From positions 62,001 to 126,000 of the forward strand of contig NZ_CP029426.2 of assembly GCF_002266435.3 (NCBI RefSeq): a stretch of DNA of 64,000 bases. Direction: 5' to 3'. This stretch comes from Bradyrhizobium amphicarpaeae (GTDB taxonomy: Bacteria; Pseudomonadota; Alphaproteobacteria; Rhizobiales; Xanthobacteraceae). The notes beneath the pieces were generated by a model, which ran no database searches, was not told the origin of the DNA, and worked only from the letters and a program-made list of their open reading frames with translations. The translations under genes were made by a program, and so were the position numbers. Below, piece after piece: positions 16,476-24,524 of this stretch (within the stretch, counting starts at the first letter, position 1; every line of letters starts with the position of its first letter).

Positions 16476-18392
16476 TTGAGCGACGAAAGACCAACGGCCG
16501 ACGAAAACCTAGGTGAAGCCGCTCCACCGCCCCCTCCATGGGCCAGGGCCACAATAGATGACGTCTCGCAGGTCGATTTCGAAGAGCTAGTTCGGCAATC
16601 CGATAGCGCCGATGCGGCCGAACTGGGCGATCTCTACCGCAGTGGCCTTCCCGATACGAAACCCGAACTTGAGACGCCGGCTTTTCGCGTCCACTCAATG
16701 CTCGCCGCAATCATGGGGATGCAGTTCAAGGCTAACGAACCGAACGATCCTTTCGCTGCAATGGTGGTATGGGCAGATGGTCGACGGTCGGCGATACCGA
16801 CCGACTTTCGAGGAGCGATCGACGCCCTCGCAATATTAGCCGAGCGAGCCCAGCACCCTGTGTTGCAGAGTCGGCTCGCAGACCTCTGCTGGCTGCTCGA
16901 TCGGAAACGGGGACGCCTCGGAGTGAACGCCGCAACCGCCTACGTGGAAGTAGTTTCTAGGGTCGATGCCGGAACGCTCAAATTTCGGTTCGACGAGAAT
17001 GAAACCGGCGCCCTGCGGCATGAGGCGCGCGATCTGCTTAAGCGAGCGTTGTTCATCGGCCGCAGCACCGGAATGGACAAGAAAGGCCCCTCGGACGCGC
17101 AAAGGCTCGCCGTGGCGTTGCGGAAACGAGCGATCGAGAAGCAGCAGACAACCCCAGCCCTGATGTTCGGGCGTCTCGACCTTCACTTTGGGATCTCGGA
17201 TGCGCTCCAGGTGGGTAAAGATATCGAGGGCATGATCGCCGGCCTCACCGCCGGCGTGGACGATCACAGGCTGGTCGAGTTGTGGCGGCTTTCCGCAAGG
17301 GCCTACCATCGGGCTAAGCTTGACGACGACACGAACCGTTGCCGGACGGCCGCAGCCGAGCTGCTCGTCGCAATGGCGAAGCGTCAGCCCTCGGCCATGT
17401 TAGCAGCACATACGATGACCGAGGCTATCCGCGAACTACACGGCGTGCCGGGCAGCAAGGACCGACGGAGAGAGCTGAGACATCTTTTGGTCGACATCCA
17501 GGCTGGCATTGCCGACGAAATGTCGCCGTTCGCAATCCCGATGAACCTCGAGCAGATCGCGAGAGAGGTCGAGCAGAGGATGCAGCAGCCGACTTTGCTC
17601 GACAAACTCTTTACGTTCGCGGCCCTCAGTCATTCTCCGGATCCGGACCAACTCATCGCCGAGGCAGAAAGATCTATCCGGGAACACCCATTGTCGTCGT
17701 TATTCGGCGCCACTCATCATGACCGCGAAGGTAAGGTCATCTACCGTAGCGAAGGGGCCGATTTCGGCGATACACAGGATGATTCGACACTCCGCCAACA
17801 GATCGCGCGCGACGAAGGAATACGTCGTCACATCACGGCTTCGGCGGAGATCGAAGTAGCGAGGCAATCCATCGTCTCGAATCACTACATGTCTGAGGAA
17901 ATCTTCGCCGCATTGTTGGAAATCAGCGCTTTCGTACCGCAGGGTCTCGTCATGACCTACAGCCATGGCTTGACATGCTTCTTCCGGGCAGACTTCATCA
18001 GCGCCCTTTATATTTTGACGCCGTTGTTGGAAGCCTCGCTTCGGCACGTACTCAAAGCGCATGGTCATGACGTGACCAAATTGGATGATGCCACGAAGAT
18101 CCAAGAAGACCGCACGATATCCGCGCTATTTGAGCAGATGCGACCGGAGTTGGATTCGATCTTCGGCCGCCCCATCACGACGGACCTAGAGAATGTCTTC
18201 CTTAAGAAGCCTGGACCCTATATCCGTCACTCCATCGCTCACGGACTGCTTCACGACGGAGAACCATATTCGGACGATGCGCTGTATGCATGTTGGCTGA
18301 TCTTCCAACTCTGCATGATTCCGCTATTTAAGCATCGGGAACATATCCGCCTGCCCTTCGATACTCGTTCCGAGACCATCGAGCGGGAATGA
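16476..18392 (+). CDS. DUF4209-like protein with C-terminal HEPN-type R-x4-H motif
   Basis: 638 residues, no close relative recognised by eye. I start it at the TTG at 16476 (SDERPTADENLGEA) because AGGAG lies 5 nt before it; an in-frame alternative at 16452 has no ribosome site. The body is mainly alpha-helical by composition, with low-complexity PPPPP near residue 15. The C-terminal PGPYIRHSIAHGLLHDGEPY carries Arg584, His585 and His589. DUF4209 is known for a conserved RNxxxHG motif, and R-x4-6-H is the hallmark of HEPN nuclease folds. Codon use is less GC-rich than its neighbours and there is no operon partner, which suggests acquisition. An RNase or defence role is inference. Confidence 0.72.
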   Translation: MSDERPTADENLGEAAPPPPPWARATIDDVSQVDFEELVRQSDSADAAELGDLYRSGLPDTKPELETPAFRVHSMLAAIMGMQFKANEPNDPFAAMVVWADGRRSAIPTDFRGAIDALAILAERAQHPVLQSRLADLCWLLDRKRGRLGVNAATAYVEVVSRVDAGTLKFRFDENETGALRHEARDLLKRALFIGRSTGMDKKGPSDAQRLAVALRKRAIEKQQTTPALMFGRLDLHFGISDALQVGKDIEGMIAGLTAGVDDHRLVELWRLSARAYHRAKLDDDTNRCRTAAAELLVAMAKRQPSAMLAAHTMTEAIRELHGVPGSKDRRRELRHLLVDIQAGIADEMSPFAIPMNLEQIAREVEQRMQQPTLLDKLFTFAALSHSPDPDQLIAEAERSIREHPLSSLFGATHHDREGKVIYRSEGADFGDTQDDSTLRQQIARDEGIRRHITASAEIEVARQSIVSNHYMSEEIFAALLEISAFVPQGLVMTYSHGLTCFFRADFISALYILTPLLEASLRHVLKAHGHDVTKLDDATKIQEDRTISALFEQMRPELDSIFGRPITTDLENVFLKKPGPYIRHSIAHGLLHDGEPYSDDALYACWLIFQLCMIPLFKHREHIRLPFDTRSETIERE

Positions 18393-18459
18393 CCGGCGCC
18401 GGATAAACACGCGAAATCCGTCTACTTTCTAACCTATCGGAACGCCTCTTATCACCAGC

Positions 18460-19062
18460 CTAGCGAACGCCTTCGAGCAGGCCAAATCCCCCTACCAGCC
18501 CCAGGCGCTGCCGACCTGCCGTGCAGCCAAGCTCCCGTCGCACGATCCATTTCTCGGACTTCGACTGCCCGCCGTGATGGGCGAGCTCGATGAATCCGAC
18601 GAACTCCGCACCGGTCTTCTGCTTGACCCGGCGCGAGGCTTCGTTGGTCGCTGCGTTGCAGACATAGAAATGATCGAGGCCCAACGTGAGGAAGACGAAA
18701 TCGTTCACCGCGGCGATGGCTTCCGTCATCAATCCCCGCCGCCAGTAAGGCTCGGCGAGCCAGAAGCCGCGATTGCATTTCAGGCCTTCGGTACGTGGCC
18801 GCAGATGAATGTTGCGGATCGCTTCACCGTCGCCCTCCTTAAGCACCAGAACCCAGAGATGGATGTCGTCGCCGGCTGAGATCTTGTCGAGCTGCGTCCT
18901 GACGAACGTATCCGCGCCGTCAGCCGGATACGGCCAGGGCACGACGGTGGAGAGATGCCGGATGATGTTCCAATTGTCGAAATGGCGCTGGATGGCCGGC
19001 ACGTCTGACAGCGCCAGTGGACGCAGGATCAGCCGTTCGGTTTCAAGCTGCGGCGTCGGCAT
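18460..19062 (-). CDS. GNAT acetyltransferase, RimJ/RimL type
   Basis: 200 residues. The N-terminal LETERLILRPLALSDVPAIQ is the classic RimJ/RimL start, followed by FWLAEPYWRRGLMTEAIAAVNDFVF (acetyl-CoA loop, W-x-x-G/R-G-L type) and NAATNEASRRVKQKTGAEFVG. This group acetylates N-terminal residues of ribosomal proteins or small amines; the substrate here is not predictable. It lies 6 bp after the mutM stop on the same strand, so the two are probably co-transcribed. Confidence 0.88.
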   Translation of the reverse strand: MPTPQLETERLILRPLALSDVPAIQRHFDNWNIIRHLSTVVPWPYPADGADTFVRTQLDKISAGDDIHLWVLVLKEGDGEAIRNIHLRPRTEGLKCNRGFWLAEPYWRRGLMTEAIAAVNDFVFLTLGLDHFYVCNAATNEASRRVKQKTGAEFVGFIELAHHGGQSKSEKWIVRRELGCTAGRQRLGLVGGFGLLEGVR

Positions 19063-19068
19063 GGATTT

Positions 19069-19968
19069 CTACTTCTGACATTTCGGACACCAGAACGTCG
19101 ATCGGCCGTTCTGCGTAAACCGCTTGACGGTGCCACCGCACCCCGGCGTCTTGCAGGTCTCGCCTTCTCGGTCGTAGACCTTGAACGAATGCTGGAAATA
19201 GCCGAGCTCGCCTGAGGTCTGGCGATGGTCGCGCAAGGACGAGCCGCCGGCCTTGATAGCGTCGTTCAGCACGGTGTGGATCGCACTCACCAGCCGCTTC
19301 GCATGATCGGTCGGTTCGCCCCCGCCAACACCCTTGCGACCCTTGGTCGCGAGCGTCGCCGCGATCCGGCGCGGCGACAGATGCGAGCGATGCAGGGCTT
19401 CGCAGACATAGATGTTGCCGAGCCCCGCGACCACGCGCTGGTCGAGCAGCGCGGCCTTCAGGCTGGTGGTCTTGCCTTCGCAGGACCGCGCCAGCATCGC
19501 GGCATCGAATTCGTTGCCGAGCGGCTCGGGGCCGAGGTCACGCAACAGCGGCTCATCTTCGAGCGCGTTGCGCGCGATCACTTTCATGTAACCGAAGCGC
19601 CGCGGGTCGTTGAACACGATGTCGGCGCCGGAGGACATCCGAAACAGCACGTGGTCGTGCGTGGAATCCTTACCCCTCGGATAGTGAAACTCGCCGGGCG
19701 CGGCCTCGTTGTCCGGCTTGATGACGCGGAACGAGCCCGACATGCCCAGATGCATCAGGAGCACGTCGCCGGAGGCGAGATCGGCCATGAGATATTTTGC
19801 ACGGCGGCCGAGCCCGGTGACGACCTGCCCCTGCAGCCGGGCTACGAAATCCGGCTGGAACGGAAAGCGAAGGTCCGTCCGGCGGGCCTCCGCGACCAGG
19901 ATTTTCGCACCCTCCATCACGGGCTGAAGGCCGCGGCGAACGGTCTCGACTTCGGGCAATTCAGGCAT
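19069..19968 (-). CDS. mutM: Formamidopyrimidine-DNA glycosylase MutM (Fpg)
   Basis: Removes oxidised purines such as 8-oxoguanine and nicks the abasic site. 299 residues, slightly longer than the E. coli enzyme (269). The N-terminal [13 protein letters not shown] gives the catalytic proline (after Met removal) and Glu. The conserved helix-two-turn-helix lies around [23 protein letters not shown]. The zinc finger is in [20 protein letters not shown] and the closing WCPKCQK, with all four cysteines. Divergent from ubiE, a neighbourhood conserved in rhizobia near the ubiquinone genes. Confidence 0.97.
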   Translation of the reverse strand: MPELPEVETVRRGLQPVMEGAKILVAEARRTDLRFPFQPDFVARLQGQVVTGLGRRAKYLMADLASGDVLLMHLGMSGSFRVIKPDNEAAPGEFHYPRGKDSTHDHVLFRMSSGADIVFNDPRRFGYMKVIARNALEDEPLLRDLGPEPLGNEFDAAMLARSCEGKTTSLKAALLDQRVVAGLGNIYVCEALHRSHLSPRRIAATLATKGRKGVGGGEPTDHAKRLVSAIHTVLNDAIKAGGSSLRDHRQTSGELGYFQHSFKVYDREGETCKTPGCGGTVKRFTQNGRSTFWCPKCQK

Positions 19969-20049
19969 GGTCAGGCATTCACCTTATGAGGGCGGTGTGA
20001 TAGCGCCATTGCGGCGGGCGCGCTATGGTTCGCCCAGTGGAGTAGAGTA

Positions 20050-20811
20050 ATGGATCGGCCGGGCGAAACCACGCATTTTGGCTTCAGGGATGTTCCCCTA
20101 GGGGACAAGCAGACGCTGGTGAACGATGTGTTTCACAGCGTGGCATCGCGCTATGATTTGATGAACGATTTGATGTCCGGCGGCCTGCACCGGGTCTGGA
20201 AGGACATCATGATCACGGCGCTCGACCCGCCGAGGGGCGACCGGCCGTTCGCGCTGCTCGACGTGGCCGGCGGCACCGGCGACATTTCGTTCCGCGCCGC
20301 CAAGGCCGCGGGTGCTGGCTTCCATGCCACCGTCTGCGACATCAACACCGACATGCTGGCCGTGGGCCGCGAGCGCGCCACCAAACGCCATCTTGAAACC
20401 CAAGTCGATTTTGTCGAAGGCAATGCCGAAGCGCTCGCCTTCGCCGACCGCAGTTTTGACGCATATACGATCGCTTTCGGCATTCGCAACGTGCCCCGGA
20501 TCGATCTCGCGCTGCGCGAGGCCCATCGCGTGCTCAAGCCCGGCAGCCGCTTCCTGTGCCTGGAATTCTCCACCGTCGAGATGCCCGGACTCGACCGGAT
20601 CTACGACCTGTTCTCGTTCAAGGTGATCCCACCGCTCGGCCGCATGATCACGGGCGATGCCGAGTCCTACCAATATCTCGTCGAGTCCATCCGCAAGTTT
20701 CCGAAACCCAACGCCTTCGCCGACATGATTCGCGAGGCGGGCTTTGCCCGCGTCAGCTGGCAGACATTGTCCGGCGGCATCGTCGCACTGCATTCGGGCT
20801 GGCGTTTGTGA
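20050..20811 (+). CDS. ubiE: Ubiquinone/menaquinone C-methyltransferase UbiE
   Basis: SAM-dependent methyltransferase of the ubiquinone pathway. 253 residues, standard length. UbiE signature [17 protein letters not shown] is at about residues 36-52. The SAM motif is [16 protein letters not shown], followed by [11 protein letters not shown] and the conserved [24 protein letters not shown]. First gene of an overlapping cluster ubiE-ubiB-coaBC-dut. The ATG at 20050 follows GGAGTAGAG. Confidence 0.97.
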   Translation: MDRPGETTHFGFRDVPLGDKQTLVNDVFHSVASRYDLMNDLMSGGLHRVWKDIMITALDPPRGDRPFALLDVAGGTGDISFRAAKAAGAGFHATVCDINTDMLAVGRERATKRHLETQVDFVEGNAEALAFADRSFDAYTIAFGIRNVPRIDLALREAHRVLKPGSRFLCLEFSTVEMPGLDRIYDLFSFKVIPPLGRMITGDAESYQYLVESIRKFPKPNAFADMIREAGFARVSWQTLSGGIVALHSGWRL

Positions 20812-22382
20812 TCTCTGCCTTCACCCACATTTCGCGCCTGATCCGCGCCGCGTTCGTGTTTGCCCGCGAGGGCGTGTTCGGTTCGGTCGATCCGAGCCTG
20901 GTGCCGCCGCCGGGACAGCTCGCGCTGAAGCTGGCGCGTCTGGTCGAGCGGCGTGGCGTCAAGCACGGCCCGCGGATCGCGCGCGCGCTGACGCGGATGG
21001 GCCCAGCCTATCTCAAGCTCGGACAATTCCTGGCCACGCGCCCCGACGTCGTCGGCGTCATCATGGCGCGCGACCTCGAAAGTCTCCAGGACCGCCTGCC
21101 GCCGTTTCCGCAGCATGAAGCGGAAGCCACGATCGCGACCTCACTGGAGCGGCCGCTGAAGGACGTGTTCGTCAGCTTCGGCCCCCCCGTCGCAGCCGCC
21201 TCGATCGCGCAGGTGCATCGCGGCGAAGTCCTGCACGACGGCATCCGCACGTCGGTCGCGGTCAAGGTGCTCAGGCCCAACGTGGCCGCGCGCTTCCGCC
21301 GCGATCTCTCCGACTTCTTCTTCGTCGCGCACAAGGCCGAAACCTATTCGGCGGAAGCGCGGCGGCTGCGCCTCATCGAGGTCATCAACACCATGTCGCG
21401 CTCGGTCGCCATGGAGATGGATCTGCGGCTGGAAGCCGCGGCGCTGTCCGAGATGGCGGAGAACACGCGCGACGATCCCGATTTCCGCGTGCCCGATGTC
21501 GACTGGGACCGCACCACGCACAACGTGCTGACGATGGAGTGGATCGACGGCATCGCGCTGAACGATCACAAGCGTCTGGCGGAATCACAGGTCGACCTGC
21601 CCGATCTCGGCCGCAAGGTGATCCAGAGCTTTCTGCGGCACGCGCTGCGCGACGGTTTCTTCCACGCCGACATGCATCCGGGCAATCTGTTCCTGGATGA
21701 CGCGGGACGACTCGTCGCGGTCGATTTCGGCATCATGGGCCGGCTCGGCATGAAGGAGCGGCGCTTCCTCGCCGAGATCCTGCTCGGCTTCATCACCCGC
21801 GACTATCGCCGCGTCGCGGAAGTGCACTTCGAGGCGGGCTACGTGCCCGCGCATCACTCGGTGGAGAATTTCGCGCAAGCTATCCGTGCCATCGGCGAGC
21901 CGATCCACAACCGCACGGCGGAAGAGATCTCGATGGCGCGGCTCCTGACGCTGCTGCTCGAGGTCACCGGCCTGTTCGACATGACGACGCGCCCGGAGCT
22001 GATCCTGCTGCAGAAGACCATGGTGGTGGTCGAGGGCGTGGCGCGCGGCTTCGATCCCAAGCTCGACATCTGGAAGATCGCCGACCCCGTGGTGCGTGAA
22101 TGGATCGAGCGCAATCTCGGACCGATCGGCCGGGTGCAGGGCGCGCTCGCCGGGACCGGAGACATCGCGCGCGTGCTGATGCGTCTGCCGGAGATCGCCG
22201 AACGGTCTGTGAAGGTGCTTGAGCAACTCGAGACCATGACCCGAGAGGGTATCAGGCTGTCGCCCGAGAGCATCGCCGCGATGGGCCGCAGCGAGGGCCG
22301 CAAGAATCGCTGGCGCACGGTCGCGCTCTGGATCATCGCCGCTACCTTCATCGGGATCCTGATCGCCGTCCGGAATCTATGA
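20808..22382 (+). CDS. ubiB: Ubiquinone biosynthesis protein kinase-like UbiB
   Basis: Atypical ABC1/ADCK-type ATPase needed for ubiquinone synthesis, membrane-anchored. I start at the GTG at 20808, which overlaps the ubiE stop (GTGA), giving 524 residues; E. coli UbiB has 546. The signature KxGQ helix is [12 protein letters not shown], the Ala-rich nucleotide loop is [14 protein letters not shown], the conserved Lys is in VAVKVLRPN, and the catalytic region is [28 protein letters not shown]-terminal membrane segment ([18 protein letters not shown]) anchors it, as in other UbiB proteins. Translationally coupled to ubiE. Confidence 0.95.
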   Translation: MISAFTHISRLIRAAFVFAREGVFGSVDPSLVPPPGQLALKLARLVERRGVKHGPRIARALTRMGPAYLKLGQFLATRPDVVGVIMARDLESLQDRLPPFPQHEAEATIATSLERPLKDVFVSFGPPVAAASIAQVHRGEVLHDGIRTSVAVKVLRPNVAARFRRDLSDFFFVAHKAETYSAEARRLRLIEVINTMSRSVAMEMDLRLEAAALSEMAENTRDDPDFRVPDVDWDRTTHNVLTMEWIDGIALNDHKRLAESQVDLPDLGRKVIQSFLRHALRDGFFHADMHPGNLFLDDAGRLVAVDFGIMGRLGMKERRFLAEILLGFITRDYRRVAEVHFEAGYVPAHHSVENFAQAIRAIGEPIHNRTAEEISMARLLTLLLEVTGLFDMTTRPELILLQKTMVVVEGVARGFDPKLDIWKIADPVVREWIERNLGPIGRVQGALAGTGDIARVLMRLPEIAERSVKVLEQLETMTREGIRLSPESIAAMGRSEGRKNRWRTVALWIIAATFIGILIAVRNL

Positions 22383-22419
22383 TTGCATTGCAATCACACG
22401 ATTGATAGCATCGCTATCA
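22382..22419. promoter_or_regulatory. Two palindromes upstream of coaBC, FitA-operator-like
   Basis: In the 57-bp gap between ubiB and coaBC lie two palindromes. ATTGCATTGCAAT (22382-22394) has perfect arms ATTGCA/TGCAAT. TGATAGCATCGCTATCA (22403-22419) has perfect arms TGATAGC/GCTATCA around ATC. FitAB of Neisseria is reported, from memory, to bind inverted half-sites TGCTATCA and TGATAGCA, so the half-site sequence agrees although their order here is reversed and the spacer is shorter. The protein encoded immediately downstream begins with a FitA-like ribbon-helix-helix, which makes an autoregulatory operator plausible. Confidence 0.6.
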
Positions 22420-22439
22420 TTTCGTGCCGGAGGGGCGCC

Positions 22440-23879
22440 ATGGCAAGCCTGACCATCCGCAAGCTCGACGAGGGCGTCAAAACCTATCTCCGCCTGCGCT
22501 CGGCCCGGAACCGCAGGTCGGTCGAGGAAGAGGTCCGGGTCATCCTCGGGGAGCTGATCGAGGGCCGCGAGGAGCCGCTGACGCCGTTTGCGGCACCGCC
22601 TGCGTCATCCTCCGTCCCCACTCTCCAGCGCACCGGCGCCGTCCCCGAGGCCACCGTCACCCTGATCATCGGCGGCGGCATCGCGGCCTATAAATCGCTC
22701 GACCTGATTCGAAGGCTGAAGGAGCGCCGCGTCGAGGTCCGCTGCGTCCTGACCAAGGCGGCCCAGCAATTCGTCACGCCGCTGGCGGTGAGCGCGCTGT
22801 CGCATGAGCGTGTCTATACCGACCTGTTCGACCCCCAGAGCGAGTTCGATGCCGGCCATATCAGGCTCGCCCGAGACTGCGACCTGATCGTGGTGGCGCC
22901 CGCGACTGCCGATCTGATGGCGAAGATGGCGAACGGCCACGCCGACGATCTCGCCAGCGCGATCCTGCTCGCGACCAACCGCAAGGTGCTGCTGGCACCG
23001 GCAATGAACCCGCTGATGTGGGGCAATGCGGCGACGCGGCGCAACGTCGGGCAGCTGCAGCGCGACGGCGTGGTGCTGATCGGACCCAATTCCGGCGAGA
23101 TGGCGGAAGCGGGCGAGGCCGGAACCGGCCGCATGTCGGAAGCCATCGAGATCGCCGCGGCCGCGGAGCGTCTGCTGCGGCCGCCGACGCCGCGCCCACT
23201 CGCCGGCAAGCGCGTGCTAATCACCGCAGGCCCCACCCACGAGCCGATCGATCCAGTGCGCTATATTGCCAACCGCTCCTCGGGCAAGCAGGGCTTTGCC
23301 ATTGCCGCCGCCGCACAAGCCGCCGGTGCCGAGGTGATCCTGGTGAGCGGTCCGGTCGACCTCAGCGATCCCCAGGGCGTGACAGTGAAACATGTGGAAT
23401 CGGCGCGCCAGATGCTGGAGCAGGTGAAGGCCTCGCTCCCCGCCGACATCGCGATCTTCGCCGCCGCCGTCGCCGACTGGCGTGTTGCCAATGAAGGCGA
23501 GCAGAAGCTGAAGAAGAGTTCGGCCGGCATGCCGCGGCTTCAGCTGGTCGAGAACCCCGACATCCTCGCCACCATCTCGAAGCTGACCGACCAGCGCCCG
23601 CCGCTGGTGATCGGCTTTGCCGCCGAGACCGAGCACCTGATCGACAACGCCAAGTCAAAACTTGCCCGCAAGGGCTGCGACTGGATCGTCGCCAACGACG
23701 TCTCGCCCGCCACCGGCGTGATGGGCGGCGACCGCAACACCGTGCACCTCATAACTCGGAAGGACGGCGAGATCGCAGTTGATTCCTGGCCGGTGATGAC
23801 CAAGGAACAGGTCGCCATCGAACTGGTCGCGCATGTCGCACGGAGCGTGACCGACAAATCCCTGGAGCCAGCATCGTGA
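22440..23879 (+). CDS. coaBC: CoaBC with N-terminal FitA-like ribbon-helix-helix domain
   Basis: Bifunctional phosphopantothenoylcysteine synthetase/decarboxylase of coenzyme A synthesis. 479 residues from the ATG at 22440 (GGAGGGG site); the usual protein is about 400. Residues 1-42 ([20 protein letters not shown], then [19 protein letters not shown]) match FitA-type antitoxin RHH domains. A Pro/Ser-rich linker of about 30 residues follows. CoaC starts at [20 protein letters not shown], with the active-site His in [12 protein letters not shown] and Asn in PAMNPLMW. The clamp normally holding a Cys reads [14 protein letters not shown], without Cys. CoaB starts at [27 protein letters not shown]. 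Palindromes upstream suggest autoregulation. Confidence 0.93.
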   Translation: MASLTIRKLDEGVKTYLRLRSARNRRSVEEEVRVILGELIEGREEPLTPFAAPPASSSVPTLQRTGAVPEATVTLIIGGGIAAYKSLDLIRRLKERRVEVRCVLTKAAQQFVTPLAVSALSHERVYTDLFDPQSEFDAGHIRLARDCDLIVVAPATADLMAKMANGHADDLASAILLATNRKVLLAPAMNPLMWGNAATRRNVGQLQRDGVVLIGPNSGEMAEAGEAGTGRMSEAIEIAAAAERLLRPPTPRPLAGKRVLITAGPTHEPIDPVRYIANRSSGKQGFAIAAAAQAAGAEVILVSGPVDLSDPQGVTVKHVESARQMLEQVKASLPADIAIFAAAVADWRVANEGEQKLKKSSAGMPRLQLVENPDILATISKLTDQRPPLVIGFAAETEHLIDNAKSKLARKGCDWIVANDVSPATGVMGGDRNTVHLITRKDGEIAVDSWPVMTKEQVAIELVAHVARSVTDKSLEPAS

Positions 23880-24334
23880 GCACTGAGGTCACCGTCGAAC
23901 TGCAGCAACTGGCCCATGCGGAAGGCCTGCAGCTGCCGGCCTATCAGACTAGCGAAGCCGCCGGCCTCGATCTGATGGCCGCGGTGCCTGAGGGCGAGCC
24001 GATGACGCTCGCCCCCGGTCAATATGCGCTGGTGCCGACCGGCCTTGCGATCGCGCTGCCGCCCGGACACGAGGCCCAGGTGCGGCCGCGCTCGGGGCTT
24101 GCCGCCAAGCACGGCGTCACCGTGCTGAACGCGCCGGGCACGATCGACGCGGATTATCGCGGCGAGATCAAGGTGATCCTGATCAATCACGGCCAGGCCG
24201 CCTTCGTGATCAAGCGCGGCGAGCGCATCGCCCAGATGGTGATCGCGCCCGTCGTGCAGGCCGCGCTGGTTCCGGTGGCCACATTGTCGGCGACCGACCG
24301 CGGCGCCGGCGGCTTCGGCTCGACCGGCCGCTAA
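23876..24334 (+). CDS. dut: Deoxyuridine 5'-triphosphate nucleotidohydrolase
   Basis: Hydrolyses dUTP to dUMP, keeping uracil out of DNA and feeding dTMP synthesis. 152 residues, trimeric dUTPase type. Starts at a GTG overlapping the coaBC stop (GTGA). The conserved motifs are in order: [43 protein letters not shown] and the C-terminal Gly-rich arm [12 protein letters not shown]. The coaBC-dut pairing is common in bacteria. Confidence 0.97.
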   Translation: MSTEVTVELQQLAHAEGLQLPAYQTSEAAGLDLMAAVPEGEPMTLAPGQYALVPTGLAIALPPGHEAQVRPRSGLAAKHGVTVLNAPGTIDADYRGEIKVILINHGQAAFVIKRGERIAQMVIAPVVQAALVPVATLSATDRGAGGFGSTGR

Positions 24335-24371
24335 CGCAAGGCACTTTCAGCCGAATCACCCGAAGAACTAT

Positions 24372-24403
24372 GTGAGCGGGAACCCCTCGCTCGGCATTTT
24401 TTT
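24372..24403 (+). terminator. Probable terminator after dut
   Basis: A short stem GAGCG/CGCTC around GGGAACCCCT is followed by GGCA and T7. The stem is short, so efficiency is uncertain. A second GC-rich hairpin (CGCGCGAC/TCGTCGCGCG) lies at about 24476-24498, just before divL. The two together separate the ubi-coa-dut unit from the divL unit. Confidence 0.55.
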
Positions 24404-24524
24404 GAGGCCGCCTTTGCGTTCACGATCTGGACTCTTACAGGCGGAGTCACGGTGAGGGTATTGTCGTTTGATTCGCGCGCGACGGGGGTCGTCGCGCGTA
24501 AATTCGTGCGGTCTTGGGGCAACT

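Noticed and set aside
22383..22439. An extended coaBC start at 22383 adding MHCNHTIDSIAIISCRRGA
   Set aside because: That segment is the palindromic leader; the ATG at 22440 has a strong ribosome site and matches the FitA-type start.
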